From: Candidatus Eremiobacter antarcticus
GTDB taxonomy: Bacteria; Vulcanimicrobiota; Vulcanimicrobiia; Eremiobacterales; Eremiobacteraceae
NCBI GenBank assembly: GCA_003244105.1
Contig: QHBK01000014.1
Span: forward strand, 150,290-214,289
Direction of reading: 5' to 3'
DNA: 64,000 nucleotides
Numbering within the stretch: position 1 is the first letter of the stretch; each line of letters starts with the position of its first letter. Positions 26,547 to 35,210 of this stretch are shown here, in pieces. The notes beneath the pieces were generated by a model. It was not told the origin of the DNA and ran no database searches. It saw only the letters and a program-made list of their open reading frames with translations. The translations under genes and the position numbers were made by a program.

Positions 26547-27512
26547 ATGGCAGCATTGGCGATGCCGGTCGACGACGGAACGACCCCGCGCCCGCACACT
26601 CCCCAAATCGAAGACCTGCAGCGGCACATTCGCGCTCTCGCCAAGCGCAAAAATGCCGTCATCATCTCGCATATCTACCAGCGCATGGAAGTCCAGGAAG
26701 TCTCCGACTTCATCGGCGACAGCCTGAACTTGAGCAAAGAGGCGGCCAGCACGTCGGCCGACATCATCGTCTTCTGCGGCGTCCACTTCATGGCGGAGAC
26801 TGCCAAGCTGCTCAGCCCCAACAAGCTCGTCCTGTTGCCCGACATGAAGGCCGGCTGCGGCATGGCCGACATGATCACGGCCGATCAGGCGCGCGCATTC
26901 AAGGCGGAATATCCGGGCCGCCCGTTGGTCTCGTACGTGAACACCTACGCCGAGGTCAAAGCGGAATCAGATATCTGCTGCACGTCGACGAACGCAGCCA
27001 CCATCGTGCGCTCCTTGCCCGACACCGAGATCCTGTTCGCACCCGACAAGTTTTTGGGCGGATGGGTGCAAAAACGCGTTCCTGAAAAGAGGATCATCTG
27101 CTGGAACGGCTACTGCCCGACGCATTTTGTGATCAAAGCTGAGACCGTGTTGGCGCGCAAGCAAAAGCTGCCCAACGCGCTCGTGCTCGCTCATCCCGAA
27201 TGCTCGCCCGAGGTTCTCGCGCTCGCCGACTATGTCGGCAGCACGCAGGGCATCATGGATTTCGCTGGCAAGAGCGACCGTCGCGAGTTCATCATACTCA
27301 CGGAAGCCGGACTGCTGCTCCGGCTCAAAGCGCTGCATCCGGACAAGCGGTTTCACTCGATTGCACCCTGCCCCCACTGCCCGTACATGAAGTTCGTCGA
27401 GCTCGAAAAGGTGGCGGCGTGTTTGGAAGACGAGCGCAACCCGATAGAAATCCCCACCGGCATCATGATCCGCGCGCGGCGCAGCATCGAACGGATGCTG
27501 GCCGTCTCATAG
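26547..27512 (+). CDS. nadA: Quinolinate synthase
   Basis: It condenses iminoaspartate with dihydroxyacetone phosphate to quinolinate using a [4Fe-4S] cluster. Cluster cysteines are found in DICCTST (residues 144-145), CWNGYCPTHF and PCPHCPYMK. Substrate residues lie in IISHIYQ, VSYVNTYAEVKA and AHPECSPEV. At 321 residues it is of normal length. It is the first gene of nadA-nadB-nadC, 60 bases ahead of nadB. Confidence 0.96.
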   Translation: MAALAMPVDDGTTPRPHTPQIEDLQRHIRALAKRKNAVIISHIYQRMEVQEVSDFIGDSLNLSKEAASTSADIIVFCGVHFMAETAKLLSPNKLVLLPDMKAGCGMADMITADQARAFKAEYPGRPLVSYVNTYAEVKAESDICCTSTNAATIVRSLPDTEILFAPDKFLGGWVQKRVPEKRIICWNGYCPTHFVIKAETVLARKQKLPNALVLAHPECSPEVLALADYVGSTQGIMDFAGKSDRREFIILTEAGLLLRLKALHPDKRFHSIAPCPHCPYMKFVELEKVAACLEDERNPIEIPTGIMIRARRSIERMLAVS

Positions 27513-27572
27513 GCTTAAGTCCGCGCGTCGTGCGATGCCCCCTTCTGCTCTTGCGCTGAGACCGCGCGCACG

Positions 27573-29156
27573 ATGATGCGTTCCGACGTTCTGGTCGTGG
27601 GCTCGGGCGCCGCAGGCTTGCTTTTGGCGTTGCACTGCGCCGAACAAGGGCTTGCGGTCACGATCGCAACCAAAGGCACGATCGAGGAGTCGAACACGGC
27701 GTGGGCGCAAGGCGGCGTCGCGGCCTCGCTCGATCTCGAAGAAGATTCCGCGGCTGCGCATCTGGCAGACACGTTGGCTGCAGGCGCCGGCTTATGCAAT
27801 GAGGCGGCAGCCGCGCTCGTCGCCGCCGAAGCGCCGCAACGCATCGAAGAACTGCGCGGCATGGGCGTCGCCTTCAACATCGCCGTTGGGGGCGCGTTGG
27901 CGTTGACGCGGGAAGCCGCTCACAGCCACGCTCGCACGGTTTTTTCGGGCGACGCCACCGGCCGAGCTATCTCGACCACGCTCGCGCAGAAGGCGTTGCA
28001 CCATCCCAACGTGCGCGTCATCGAACGATCGAGCGCGGTGAGCCTGATCGTGCGCGAAGGCCGTTGTTGCGGCGCGTGGTTGCTGGCGGACGAGGAAATG
28101 CTGGCGCAGTTCGCCGGTGCGACGGCTCTTGCGACCGGCGGCATCGGTCAAGCCTACGCGCGCACAACGAATCCGGCCGGCGCGACCGGAGACGGTTTGC
28201 TGCTGGCGCTCGACGCCGGTGCGGCGCTCGCAGACGTCGAGTTCGTGCAGTTCCACCCCACGGCGCTTGCCATTGAGGGAGCGCCGGCGCTTTTGGTCTC
28301 CGAGGCGGCCCGCGGAGAAGGCGGCATCCTCGTCAACGATGCGGGCGAGCGCTTCTGCTTCGCCGTCGATCCGCGCGGGGAGCTGGCACCGCGCGACGTC
28401 GTCGCGCGGGCGATCTTCCACGAGCTTGCGCGCAAGCCGCAGGATCACGTGTGGCTCGATTTGCGGCCGGTGGCCGCGCCCTCGAACGTGCGCAGACGTT
28501 TCCCCAACATCGCAGCCGCTTGTGCGCGCTTCGGCGTGGACATCGGCAGCGAGCTGATCCCGGTTGCGCCGGCTGCTCACTATCACATGGGCGGCATCGC
28601 CACGGATCTCCACGGACGGACATCGCTATCGGGATTATACGCGGTGGGCGAATGCGCGTGCACGGGCTTGCACGGCGCTAACCGCCTCGCCGGCAACTCC
28701 TTGGCCGAGTGCCTGGTCATGGCGGGCCGCGCGGCGGACGATATCGCTGCGGCTCCGCACCTTGAGGGCCGATCCGGCGCTGCCAACGGCGGAGCAGGGA
28801 CGCACGCAAAGCCGCCCGCCCGCATCGACGCGATGAGCGAGGTCGACCGGCTGCGCGCCTGCATGTGGCAAGGCGTCAGCGTCGAGCGCGATGGGCCCAG
28901 CTTGATTTCGCTCGCCCGACAACTGGACGAGTGGCCACGTGCGACGCAACCTGTTTCGCGCAGCGTGCTCGAATCGGCCGCGTTGCTGAACGTCGCGCGT
29001 TATATCACCGATGCGGCTCTCATCCGGGAAGAAAGTCGGGGCGCGCACTTCCGGGTTGATTTCCCGCAGCGAGACGACCAGCACTGGCGGGCGCGAGTGG
29101 TGTGGACGTCGAGCGGCCACGCGATGGAGCCGATCAATGCGACGGTCGCCCGGTGA
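27573..29156 (+). CDS. nadB: L-aspartate oxidase
   Basis: A flavoprotein that oxidises L-aspartate to iminoaspartate for quinolinate synthase. The FAD-binding VVGSGAAGLLLALHCAEQG lies near the N-terminus. Later come the active-site stretches HSHARTVFSGD, HYHMGGIATD with conserved His, and GLHGANRLAGNSLAEC. It is 527 residues long. The ATG at 27573 is followed by a second ATG. The stop lies 11 bases before the proposed nadC start. Confidence 0.96.
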   Translation: MMRSDVLVVGSGAAGLLLALHCAEQGLAVTIATKGTIEESNTAWAQGGVAASLDLEEDSAAAHLADTLAAGAGLCNEAAAALVAAEAPQRIEELRGMGVAFNIAVGGALALTREAAHSHARTVFSGDATGRAISTTLAQKALHHPNVRVIERSSAVSLIVREGRCCGAWLLADEEMLAQFAGATALATGGIGQAYARTTNPAGATGDGLLLALDAGAALADVEFVQFHPTALAIEGAPALLVSEAARGEGGILVNDAGERFCFAVDPRGELAPRDVVARAIFHELARKPQDHVWLDLRPVAAPSNVRRRFPNIAAACARFGVDIGSELIPVAPAAHYHMGGIATDLHGRTSLSGLYAVGECACTGLHGANRLAGNSLAECLVMAGRAADDIAAAPHLEGRSGAANGGAGTHAKPPARIDAMSEVDRLRACMWQGVSVERDGPSLISLARQLDEWPRATQPVSRSVLESAALLNVARYITDAALIREESRGAHFRVDFPQRDDQHWRARVVWTSSGHAMEPINATVAR

Positions 29157-29167
29157 GGCATCCCGCG

Positions 29168-30079
29168 ATGGAGCAGGCCGCCTTTGCTCCCATGACCGCC
29201 GAACAAGCCGCTGTCTTCCGTCCGCTCATCGATGCGGCCCTGGCAGAGGACATTGGCAGCGGCGACATCACAACCACCGCGACAGTCGATGAGAATCAGA
29301 TCGCTGATGCAGATCTTGTGTTTCGCAGCGGCGGTGTCGTCGCCGGCTTAGAAGTTGTCGCCTCGATATTCCATGCGCTGGATGCCGGCGTGGACGTCAA
29401 GCCTGCGGTAGTCGACGGCGAGCGTGTCTCAGCAGGCGCAGTTGTGGCAACCGTTCATGGTTCCGCACGCGCGATCCTGAGCGGGGAACGCACCGCGTTG
29501 AACCTGCTCGCGCGCTTGAGCGGCATCGCGACACTGACGCGAGCGTACGTTGATGCGGTGGCAGATCCGGCGGTGAGAATCACCGACACGCGCAAGACGA
29601 CGCCCGGCTTGCGCGCGCTCGAGCGTTACGCCGTGCGGGCTGGCGGCGGTTACAATCACCGCTTCGGCTTGGCGGATGCGGTGCTCATCAAGGACAACCA
29701 TTTGGCGGCATCGGGCGGCATCGCGGAAGCCGTGATCGCAGCACGCCGCGGCGCGCCGGAGAGCACCATCATTGAAGTCGAATGCGACTCTTTGGAGCAG
29801 GTCCGCCAGGCCCTCGAAAGCGGCGCCGACGCCGTCTTGCTGGACAACATGAGCGTGCCGGACGTGCGTAAAGCCGTTGCGCTGGCCGCCGATTCCAGCG
29901 TGGTGGAAGCCTCGGGCGGCATCACGCTCGCCAACGTAAAGGAAGTGGCTTCGACTGGGGTCGATATCATCTCCGTCGGCGCGCTCACGCACGGCGCAAG
30001 CTCGCTCGACGTCGGATTGGACTTTTCTGCCCGGCCCGCTCCCGCCGTCGTCAAGGAGACGGCTTCGACACATGCCTGA
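29168..30079 (+). CDS. nadC: Nicotinate-nucleotide pyrophosphorylase (quinolinate phosphoribosyltransferase)
   Basis: It converts quinolinate and PRPP to nicotinate mononucleotide, completing de novo NAD precursor synthesis. Family motifs: ALAEDIGSGDITT, SGERTALNLLARLSGIAT, TDTRKTTPGLRALE, GGYNHRFGLAD and IKDNH, plus VEASGGIT. The ATG at 29168 gives a standard N-terminus; a GTG overlapping the nadB stop (29153) would add five residues and imply coupling. The last eight bases overlap the next small gene. Confidence 0.96.
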   Translation: MEQAAFAPMTAEQAAVFRPLIDAALAEDIGSGDITTTATVDENQIADADLVFRSGGVVAGLEVVASIFHALDAGVDVKPAVVDGERVSAGAVVATVHGSARAILSGERTALNLLARLSGIATLTRAYVDAVADPAVRITDTRKTTPGLRALERYAVRAGGGYNHRFGLADAVLIKDNHLAASGGIAEAVIAARRGAPESTIIEVECDSLEQVRQALESGADAVLLDNMSVPDVRKAVALAADSSVVEASGGITLANVKEVASTGVDIISVGALTHGASSLDVGLDFSARPAPAVVKETASTHA

Positions 30080-30473
30080 CGACGATGACATTCTGAAGAA
30101 AGATCCGCCTGTCGCCGACTGGGTCAACCTGCATATGGGCAAGACGTCGAAAGAGACGACTGCCCGCCTTCTGTCTTCGCCTCAGCCCCGGCCGCCGGAA
30201 GACGCGCCTATCTTGCATCTGCAAGCCGTCAGCGGGCGCTGCGTTGCCGGCGGAGCTTCGAATTTTTGGATCACAGGCTCGCCCGCGGCGGAACCCGTGT
30301 TAACGGGTGACTATCCGCTCACCGGCATCTCCCCCACGGCCTACTTCATCCAAGCGCCGGAGTACAACTGGCTGCCCTACGCGATCGCGCGGGCGAACCT
30401 CAATGCCGGCAATCACTCGATCGAAGGAGACACGGCGATGCTCGAGCGGCAGATGCACGAGGTCTACGGCTAA
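30072..30473 (+). CDS. Hypothetical protein downstream of nadC, 133 aa
   Basis: It starts MPDDDDILKKD and overlaps the nadC 3' end by eight bases, so it is probably translated from the same transcript. It is soluble, with no signal or membrane segment, and Pro-rich in the middle. A C-terminal region (GDYPLTGISPTAYFIQAPEYNWLPYAIARANL) has aromatic residues spaced like a small beta fold. The family is not recognised. A role in NAD metabolism is a position-based guess. Confidence 0.6.
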   Translation: MPDDDDILKKDPPVADWVNLHMGKTSKETTARLLSSPQPRPPEDAPILHLQAVSGRCVAGGASNFWITGSPAAEPVLTGDYPLTGISPTAYFIQAPEYNWLPYAIARANLNAGNHSIEGDTAMLERQMHEVYG

Positions 30474-30530
30474 AGCCTCAGCCGCCCGAGCTTCTCCTTC
30501 TCCTTCTATACCCGGCCCGCACGCTCGGCT

Positions 30531-31091
30531 TCAACGCCCCATCTTGCGAGTCCAGGCGATCATGGCAGTCCAAAACGTCCCGAGCTGCTTCTTCAGATCC
30601 TCGTCCGTGAGCTCGCCTGCTTCGTTGAACTTCTTCTGCGCGAAGGAAACGCGAATCTCAGGGTCTTGCAAAAATAAGAGGCCGGTTTCCGGCGCCGTTT
30701 GACGCACGTTGGCCTGCGCGCGCACGGTGCCGAAGCCGCCGGTCGCCGCTCCCATGACCGCCGCGGGCTTCAGATCCAAGCTTGGGTCTTCGGGCGGCCG
30801 CGACGCCCATTCGATGACGGTCTTGGTCACGCCGGACATCGCATAGTTATGCTCCGGCGTGACAATGATCAGCCCGTTCGCCGCCTTGATGCGCTCGCGC
30901 AGCCGCTTGACCGGCTCGGGTGATTTGTCGCCGTCGATGTCCATGTTATACAGCGGTACGTCATGGACGTCGATCACGTCGATGCGCACGTCGGAAGGCG
31001 CGGCCTTGACGACCGCGTTGAGCAGCATCCGGTTATACGAACCGGCGCGCAAGCTGCCGGCGAACGCTGCGAACGTGAGCTGGTCTGCCAT
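30531..31091 (-). CDS. NADPH-dependent FMN reductase (flavodoxin-fold)
   Basis: A flavodoxin-like oxidoreductase of the chromate/azo-reductase group. The phosphate-binding loop is AGSLRAGSYNR at residues 10-20, and the second FMN motif is TPEHNYAMSGVTKTVIEW. ATGGFGTVRAQ is the third. At 186 residues it fits the family. An AAAGGAGC ribosome-binding site lies upstream. It follows the YceI gene on the same strand by 35 bases, suggesting one operon. Confidence 0.93.
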   Translation of the reverse strand: MADQLTFAAFAGSLRAGSYNRMLLNAVVKAAPSDVRIDVIDVHDVPLYNMDIDGDKSPEPVKRLRERIKAANGLIIVTPEHNYAMSGVTKTVIEWASRPPEDPSLDLKPAAVMGAATGGFGTVRAQANVRQTAPETGLLFLQDPEIRVSFAQKKFNEAGELTDEDLKKQLGTFWTAMIAWTRKMGR

Positions 31092-31126
31092 GCCCTAGCT
31101 CCTTTCCTAGACTTGTGTGTGGCTGA

Positions 31127-31696
31127 TTAGCGGGCGGCCATCGCAGGCTCGCTCTCCAACACGGCTTCCGCCTCGACCGTGATGAAAATTTCCTTGCTCA
31201 CGACGATGCCGCCTTTGGCGACCTTGTCATTCCAATTGACGCCGAAGTCGTAGCGGTTGATCATCGTCTGGCCACTGAAACCCGCGCGTTTCTTGGGGCC
31301 TTTATCGACCCCGTCTTCCCACCAGGGCGTATCCCACGTGCCGAGATAGCGGACGTCCAAGCACACTTCCTTGGTTGTGCCGCGGATGGTCAGATCACCG
31401 TAGACGCGGTAGTCGCCTTCGCCGAAGAGCTCCACGCGATTGCTCACAAACGTGATCTTGGGGTGGTGCTCGACGTCGAGAAAGTCTGCGCTGCGCAGGT
31501 GAGCGTCGCGCTGTGGTTGGCCGGTCCAGACGTTGGCAGCGTCGATCTCCACCTCGACGGAAAGCTTGGTCGGATCTTGCGAATCGAAGTCCAAGCTGCC
31601 GTGCACATCTTTGAAGTGCCCGTGGACCCAGGTGACCATCATGTGGCGCGCCTTGAAGCCCGCGTCCGTGTGACCGGGCTCAAAGAACCGTTTCAT
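31127..31696 (-). CDS. YceI-family polyisoprenoid-binding-like protein
   Basis: A lipocalin-like YceI fold of 189 residues. The pattern FKARHMMVTWVHGHF, then DFDSQDPTKLSVEVEIDAANV, HLRSADFLDVEHHPKITFVS and GDLTIRGTTKEV is diagnostic. There is no signal peptide, so this member is cytoplasmic, unlike E. coli YceI. The ATG at 31696 has an AAGGAAGG ribosome-binding site. It is divergent from the beta-propeller gene at 31834. Confidence 0.93.
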   Translation of the reverse strand: MKRFFEPGHTDAGFKARHMMVTWVHGHFKDVHGSLDFDSQDPTKLSVEVEIDAANVWTGQPQRDAHLRSADFLDVEHHPKITFVSNRVELFGEGDYRVYGDLTIRGTTKEVCLDVRYLGTWDTPWWEDGVDKGPKKRAGFSGQTMINRYDFGVNWNDKVAKGGIVVSKEIFITVEAEAVLESEPAMAAR

Positions 31697-31833
31697 AGTT
31701 GAGCCTTCCTTGTTGTGTTTAGAATAGGCGTTGGTTTGCTCCGGCCCGCCTGGCTTTAGTATTCGCCCTCGTACCTGCAAGCTAGCTGCTGGAGCTGAAA
31801 ATTCCGATACTATAAAGGAAAGGAGTTGGAACT

Positions 31834-32904
31834 ATGAGGCGTTTAGCGCCTGCTTATGCTTGCTCCGTCGTGCTCTGCGTCGGCTTCACCGTGGCACTGG
31901 CCGATCCGACTCCGGCCCCAACGGTCACACCATTCACTTATATCACGCCGGCTCCGCTGCCGGGGGTTTCTCCCACTCCGAGTCCCTCGCCGACGCAAGC
32001 TCCTCCCGCGACGCCAAACCCGCGTGCCTTTCATTCTTTCGCGATTCAAACCGTCGACAGCAAGGCCCAGTACATCGCCCGTGGGTCCGACGGCGCGATG
32101 TGGTTCACCGAGAGCACCGGCAACAGCGTGGCGCGCCTCGGTATGGACGGCGTTCTTTCTGAGTTCCGGCTCGCGACTGAGAAAGCCTTACCGAACGTCA
32201 TCACCTCGGGCCCGGACGGCAACTTGTGGTTTGCCGAGACGCAGGCCAACCGCATCGCCACCATCACGCGCAAGGGCATAATCACGGAGTTCAAGATCCC
32301 GACCGCGGACAGCGCCCCGGTCGGCATCGTGACCGGCCCCGACAGCAATCTGTGGTTCACGGAGTACGTCGGCGACCGCATCGGGCGCATCACGGCGAAG
32401 GGAAAGATCAGCGAGTTCGTCATCTCGCCAAAAAGTGGCGCCACCGAAATCGCACTTGGCCCCGATTATGGCCTCTGGTTTGCTGAGCAAAACGGCAACA
32501 AGATAGGCCGCGCGGGCGCGGACGGCAGAGTTACTGAGTTCCCGCTTGTGGGAAGCGACAACTATCCCAACAGCATCGTCGCAGGCCCCGACGGCAACAT
32601 CTGGTTCACGCAAGTGGGCAGCGGTCAGATCGGCCGCATGACCCTCACCGGAGCCGTCAACAATTTCCTGATTCCGACGCGTCACAGCGGCCCCGGCGGC
32701 ATCGCCGTGGGAGCGGATGGAAACATCTGGTTCACGGAGACGAACGTCGGCCAGCTCGGCATGGTCAACCCAAAGACGGGCGACATTTTGGAGTTCAAAG
32801 TGCTCAATGTTGACAGCGGTCCGTTCGGGATCGCCAAGGGCCCCGACAACAACATCTGGTTCGTGGAGTCGCGCCTCAACAAGATTACGCGCTACTCTCC
32901 GTAG
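31834..32904 (+). CDS. Exported Vgb-like (streptogramin lyase-type) beta-propeller
   Basis: A signal peptide (MRRLAPAYACSVVL, cleavage near ALAD) and a Pro/Thr-rich linker of about 40 residues lead into a propeller. It consists of ~42-residue repeats carrying GPDGNLWFAE or variants (GADGNIWFTE, GPDSNLWFTE), six to seven copies. This is the virginiamycin B lyase/NHL-like propeller architecture. Many exported homologues are not antibiotic lyases, so activity should not be assumed. A strong AAAGGAG site lies before the ATG. Confidence 0.88.
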   Translation: MRRLAPAYACSVVLCVGFTVALADPTPAPTVTPFTYITPAPLPGVSPTPSPSPTQAPPATPNPRAFHSFAIQTVDSKAQYIARGSDGAMWFTESTGNSVARLGMDGVLSEFRLATEKALPNVITSGPDGNLWFAETQANRIATITRKGIITEFKIPTADSAPVGIVTGPDSNLWFTEYVGDRIGRITAKGKISEFVISPKSGATEIALGPDYGLWFAEQNGNKIGRAGADGRVTEFPLVGSDNYPNSIVAGPDGNIWFTQVGSGQIGRMTLTGAVNNFLIPTRHSGPGGIAVGADGNIWFTETNVGQLGMVNPKTGDILEFKVLNVDSGPFGIAKGPDNNIWFVESRLNKITRYSP

Positions 32905-32919
32905 AACGTCGACTCCATC

Positions 32920-33567
32920 GTGGGACTCGTAGTTTCCGTCAATGTCGGTGTGCCCAAAGAGACGCTGTGGCAAGGCCGCACGGTGAGAAGCGCCATTTGG
33001 AAATATCCGGTCGATGGATCGGTCGCGATTCGCGGCGTCAATGCTGACGGCGACGACCAAGCGGATCGCAAAGTCCACGGCGGCGTGGATAAATCTCTCT
33101 ACGCCTATGGCGCCGAGGATTACGAGTGGTGGAGCAGCCGGTTAGGCCGGACGTTGCCGCCCGGTCAGTTCGGCGACAATCTCACGGTGCGCGGCATCGA
33201 CGTGAGCGCCGCGCTCATCGGCGAGCGCTGGACCGCCGGCTCAGCGACGCTTGAAGTGACCGAACCGCGCATTCCCTGCTACAAGCTTGCCATGAGGATG
33301 CAAGATCCCAAGTTCCCGCGCGCGTTCACCGCTGCGCTGCGGCCGGGCGCATACATGAGGATCGTTGCGGAAGGCTCCGCGAGATCGGGCGACGCTGTCT
33401 CAGTCGCCCACCGGCCCTCTCACGGCTTGAGCATCCGGAAAATGTTCGACATCTATTCCTTTCACCGCGAGCGCCTGGGCGAATTCTTGGAGGTCGCGGA
33501 GCTGAGCGACGGTTGGAAAGAGTGGGCCGCCAAGAACGTGCGGCCTCTTCAGATCGACCACTCGTAA
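32920..33567 (+). CDS. MOSC-domain protein (YiiM type)
   Basis: A sulfur-carrier fold related to the molybdenum cofactor sulfurase C-terminal domain. GTG start giving MGLVVSVNVG. Diagnostic features are DRKVHGGVDKSLYAYG and the conserved Cys in TEPRIPCYKLAMR, plus FGDNLTVRG. YiiM-like members help detoxify N-hydroxylated base analogues with molybdenum cofactor. It lies 15 bases after the propeller gene, and its 3' end overlaps the convergent peptide-binding gene by 19 bases. Confidence 0.9.
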   Translation: MGLVVSVNVGVPKETLWQGRTVRSAIWKYPVDGSVAIRGVNADGDDQADRKVHGGVDKSLYAYGAEDYEWWSSRLGRTLPPGQFGDNLTVRGIDVSAALIGERWTAGSATLEVTEPRIPCYKLAMRMQDPKFPRAFTAALRPGAYMRIVAEGSARSGDAVSVAHRPSHGLSIRKMFDIYSFHRERLGEFLEVAELSDGWKEWAAKNVRPLQIDHS

Positions 33568-35210
33568 GCGTTCCAGAAATCGGTCGTCGGCGCGCCGGGC
33601 TTGAAGTTCTGCAGGTCGGAGTTGATCGCGTTGAGCGTCGGTCGCCACACGATGCCGTGGATCGGGAGCGCATCGTGGATGCGCTGTTGGATCAGCCAAT
33701 AATATTTCCGGCGCTGGGCGATGTCATAATGAAGTCTGCCCGCCGCTTCCCACTTCCCGACGTCGGGATCGACATAGAAGGAGCGGTTCTGACCGACAGG
33801 CGGCAGCTGATCGGGGCTGAAGTTGATGCTGTTGTCGGGGTCGGGGCTTAAGTCCATGGTGACGAGGGCCATGTCGTAGCGCCCGCGCGTGAGGATGCCG
33901 TTGCCCGCGTACGTCGCAAAGACCAGATTCGCCGGATAGTTGCGGATGGTGACGTCGATGCCGACCGCGCGCAGCTCCTGTTGCACGAGCTCTTCTGCCT
34001 TCAGCCGCGTGCTGATGCCGATCACGGTCACCATGGTCAGCTTCAGCGGCTGACCGTTCTTTTGGAAGATGCCTTGCGGTCCGCGCGTGAAGCCCGCACT
34101 CGTCAGCAGCGCCATCGCCTTTCGGGGGTCGTGCGGGTACGGCTTGACCGCGGGGTTGTAGGCCCACGATCGCGGCGGCACGTCCGCCATGGCTGGAACA
34201 CCAAGATTGAGATACACATCCCTGGCCAAGCGGCCCCAGTCGATGCCGTACGCGACCGCGCGTCGCACGTTGACGTCGCGCAGCCACGGACTGCGGCAGT
34301 TCATCTTGATGTGCTCGATCGACAGGCTGGGGGCATTGGTCACGCGCACGCCCGCAACGCTCTTCAGCGGACCGTACTGCGTCTCAGCGGCGTCGAAGTA
34401 AAAATCGACTTCGTGCGTGCGCAGCGCGGTCAGCAGGCTGTTCTGATTGGGGATGATGCGCAGCTGTATCTCTTTGAGCTTGGGGGGCCCGCGCCAATAG
34501 AGCGGGTTTGCTTCCAACACCAGCACGCTGCCCGGCTCCCACCGGTTCACCGTGAACGGGCCGCTCCCGACCGGGTGCGTGTTGAAGCTGATTTTATTGA
34601 GATCCCTATATTTGTCCAGGAGATGCTTGGGGAGTATGGCGCCGCTGGGCGTCGAGCCGTTGAGGATGAACGTGCTGACGAACGGCGCGGAAGGCTGCTT
34701 GAGGTGTACGACCACGGTATAGGGGTCGGGCGTCTCGATGCTCTCGACTTGATCGCCCGGCACGCGGTTCGGCGTGTTATTGGCCGGGTTCATGATCTGC
34801 TGCCACGTGTATTTCACGTCGGCCGACGTCAACGGCGCGCCATCCGAGAACTTCAGATTGTGGCGCAGATGGTAGGTGATCGTGCGACCGTCTTTGCTGA
34901 TGCCGCCGTTCGCTTGCGTCGGAACTTCGCTAGCCGCATCCGGCTGCAGTCCGTACGTGTCAGTGTACTGCACGAGACCGGAGAACACCAAGGCCTCGAC
35001 ATTGTTGACGAAGCTCTGCAGCGTGAGCACCGGGTTGAGCGTGTCCATGTCCTCGTAGAAACCCACGCGCAAGACTCCAGGCACCGTCCAGTCGTTGTGA
35101 CGCGCCGCGCCCGTGCCGCCGCCGCCCTGCGTCGCGACTTTGGTGCAACCGACCGTGCATATGGCCGCAAGCGCGCACACTGCAGTTAAGCACCGCCAAC
35201 GTGGACTCAT
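33549..35210 (-). CDS. Peptide-type ABC substrate-binding lipoprotein (family 5)
   Basis: A 553-residue family-5 binding protein. The lipobox VGC places the lipid anchor at Cys22. Landmarks: GISKDGRTITYHLRHNLKFSDG, LTSADVKYTWQQIMNP, HPVGSGPFTVNRWEPG and RRAVAYGIDWGRL. The start overlaps the stop of the S51 peptidase gene by four bases, so the two are coupled. No permease genes are adjacent; this is the second such orphan in the window. Confidence 0.93.
   Translation of the reverse strand: MSPRWRCLTAVCALAAICTVGCTKVATQGGGGTGAARHNDWTVPGVLRVGFYEDMDTLNPVLTLQSFVNNVEALVFSGLVQYTDTYGLQPDAASEVPTQANGGISKDGRTITYHLRHNLKFSDGAPLTSADVKYTWQQIMNPANNTPNRVPGDQVESIETPDPYTVVVHLKQPSAPFVSTFILNGSTPSGAILPKHLLDKYRDLNKISFNTHPVGSGPFTVNRWEPGSVLVLEANPLYWRGPPKLKEIQLRIIPNQNSLLTALRTHEVDFYFDAAETQYGPLKSVAGVRVTNAPSLSIEHIKMNCRSPWLRDVNVRRAVAYGIDWGRLARDVYLNLGVPAMADVPPRSWAYNPAVKPYPHDPRKAMALLTSAGFTRGPQGIFQKNGQPLKLTMVTVIGISTRLKAEELVQQELRAVGIDVTIRNYPANLVFATYAGNGILTRGRYDMALVTMDLSPDPDNSINFSPDQLPPVGQNRSFYVDPDVGKWEAAGRLHYDIAQRRKYYWLIQQRIHDALPIHGIVWRPTLNAINSDLQNFKPGAPTTDFWNAYEWSI

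Noticed and set aside
33981..35189. 402-codon plus-strand frame over the peptide-binding lipoprotein
   Set aside because: Antisense shadow; the minus-strand gene has all family motifs and a lipobox.
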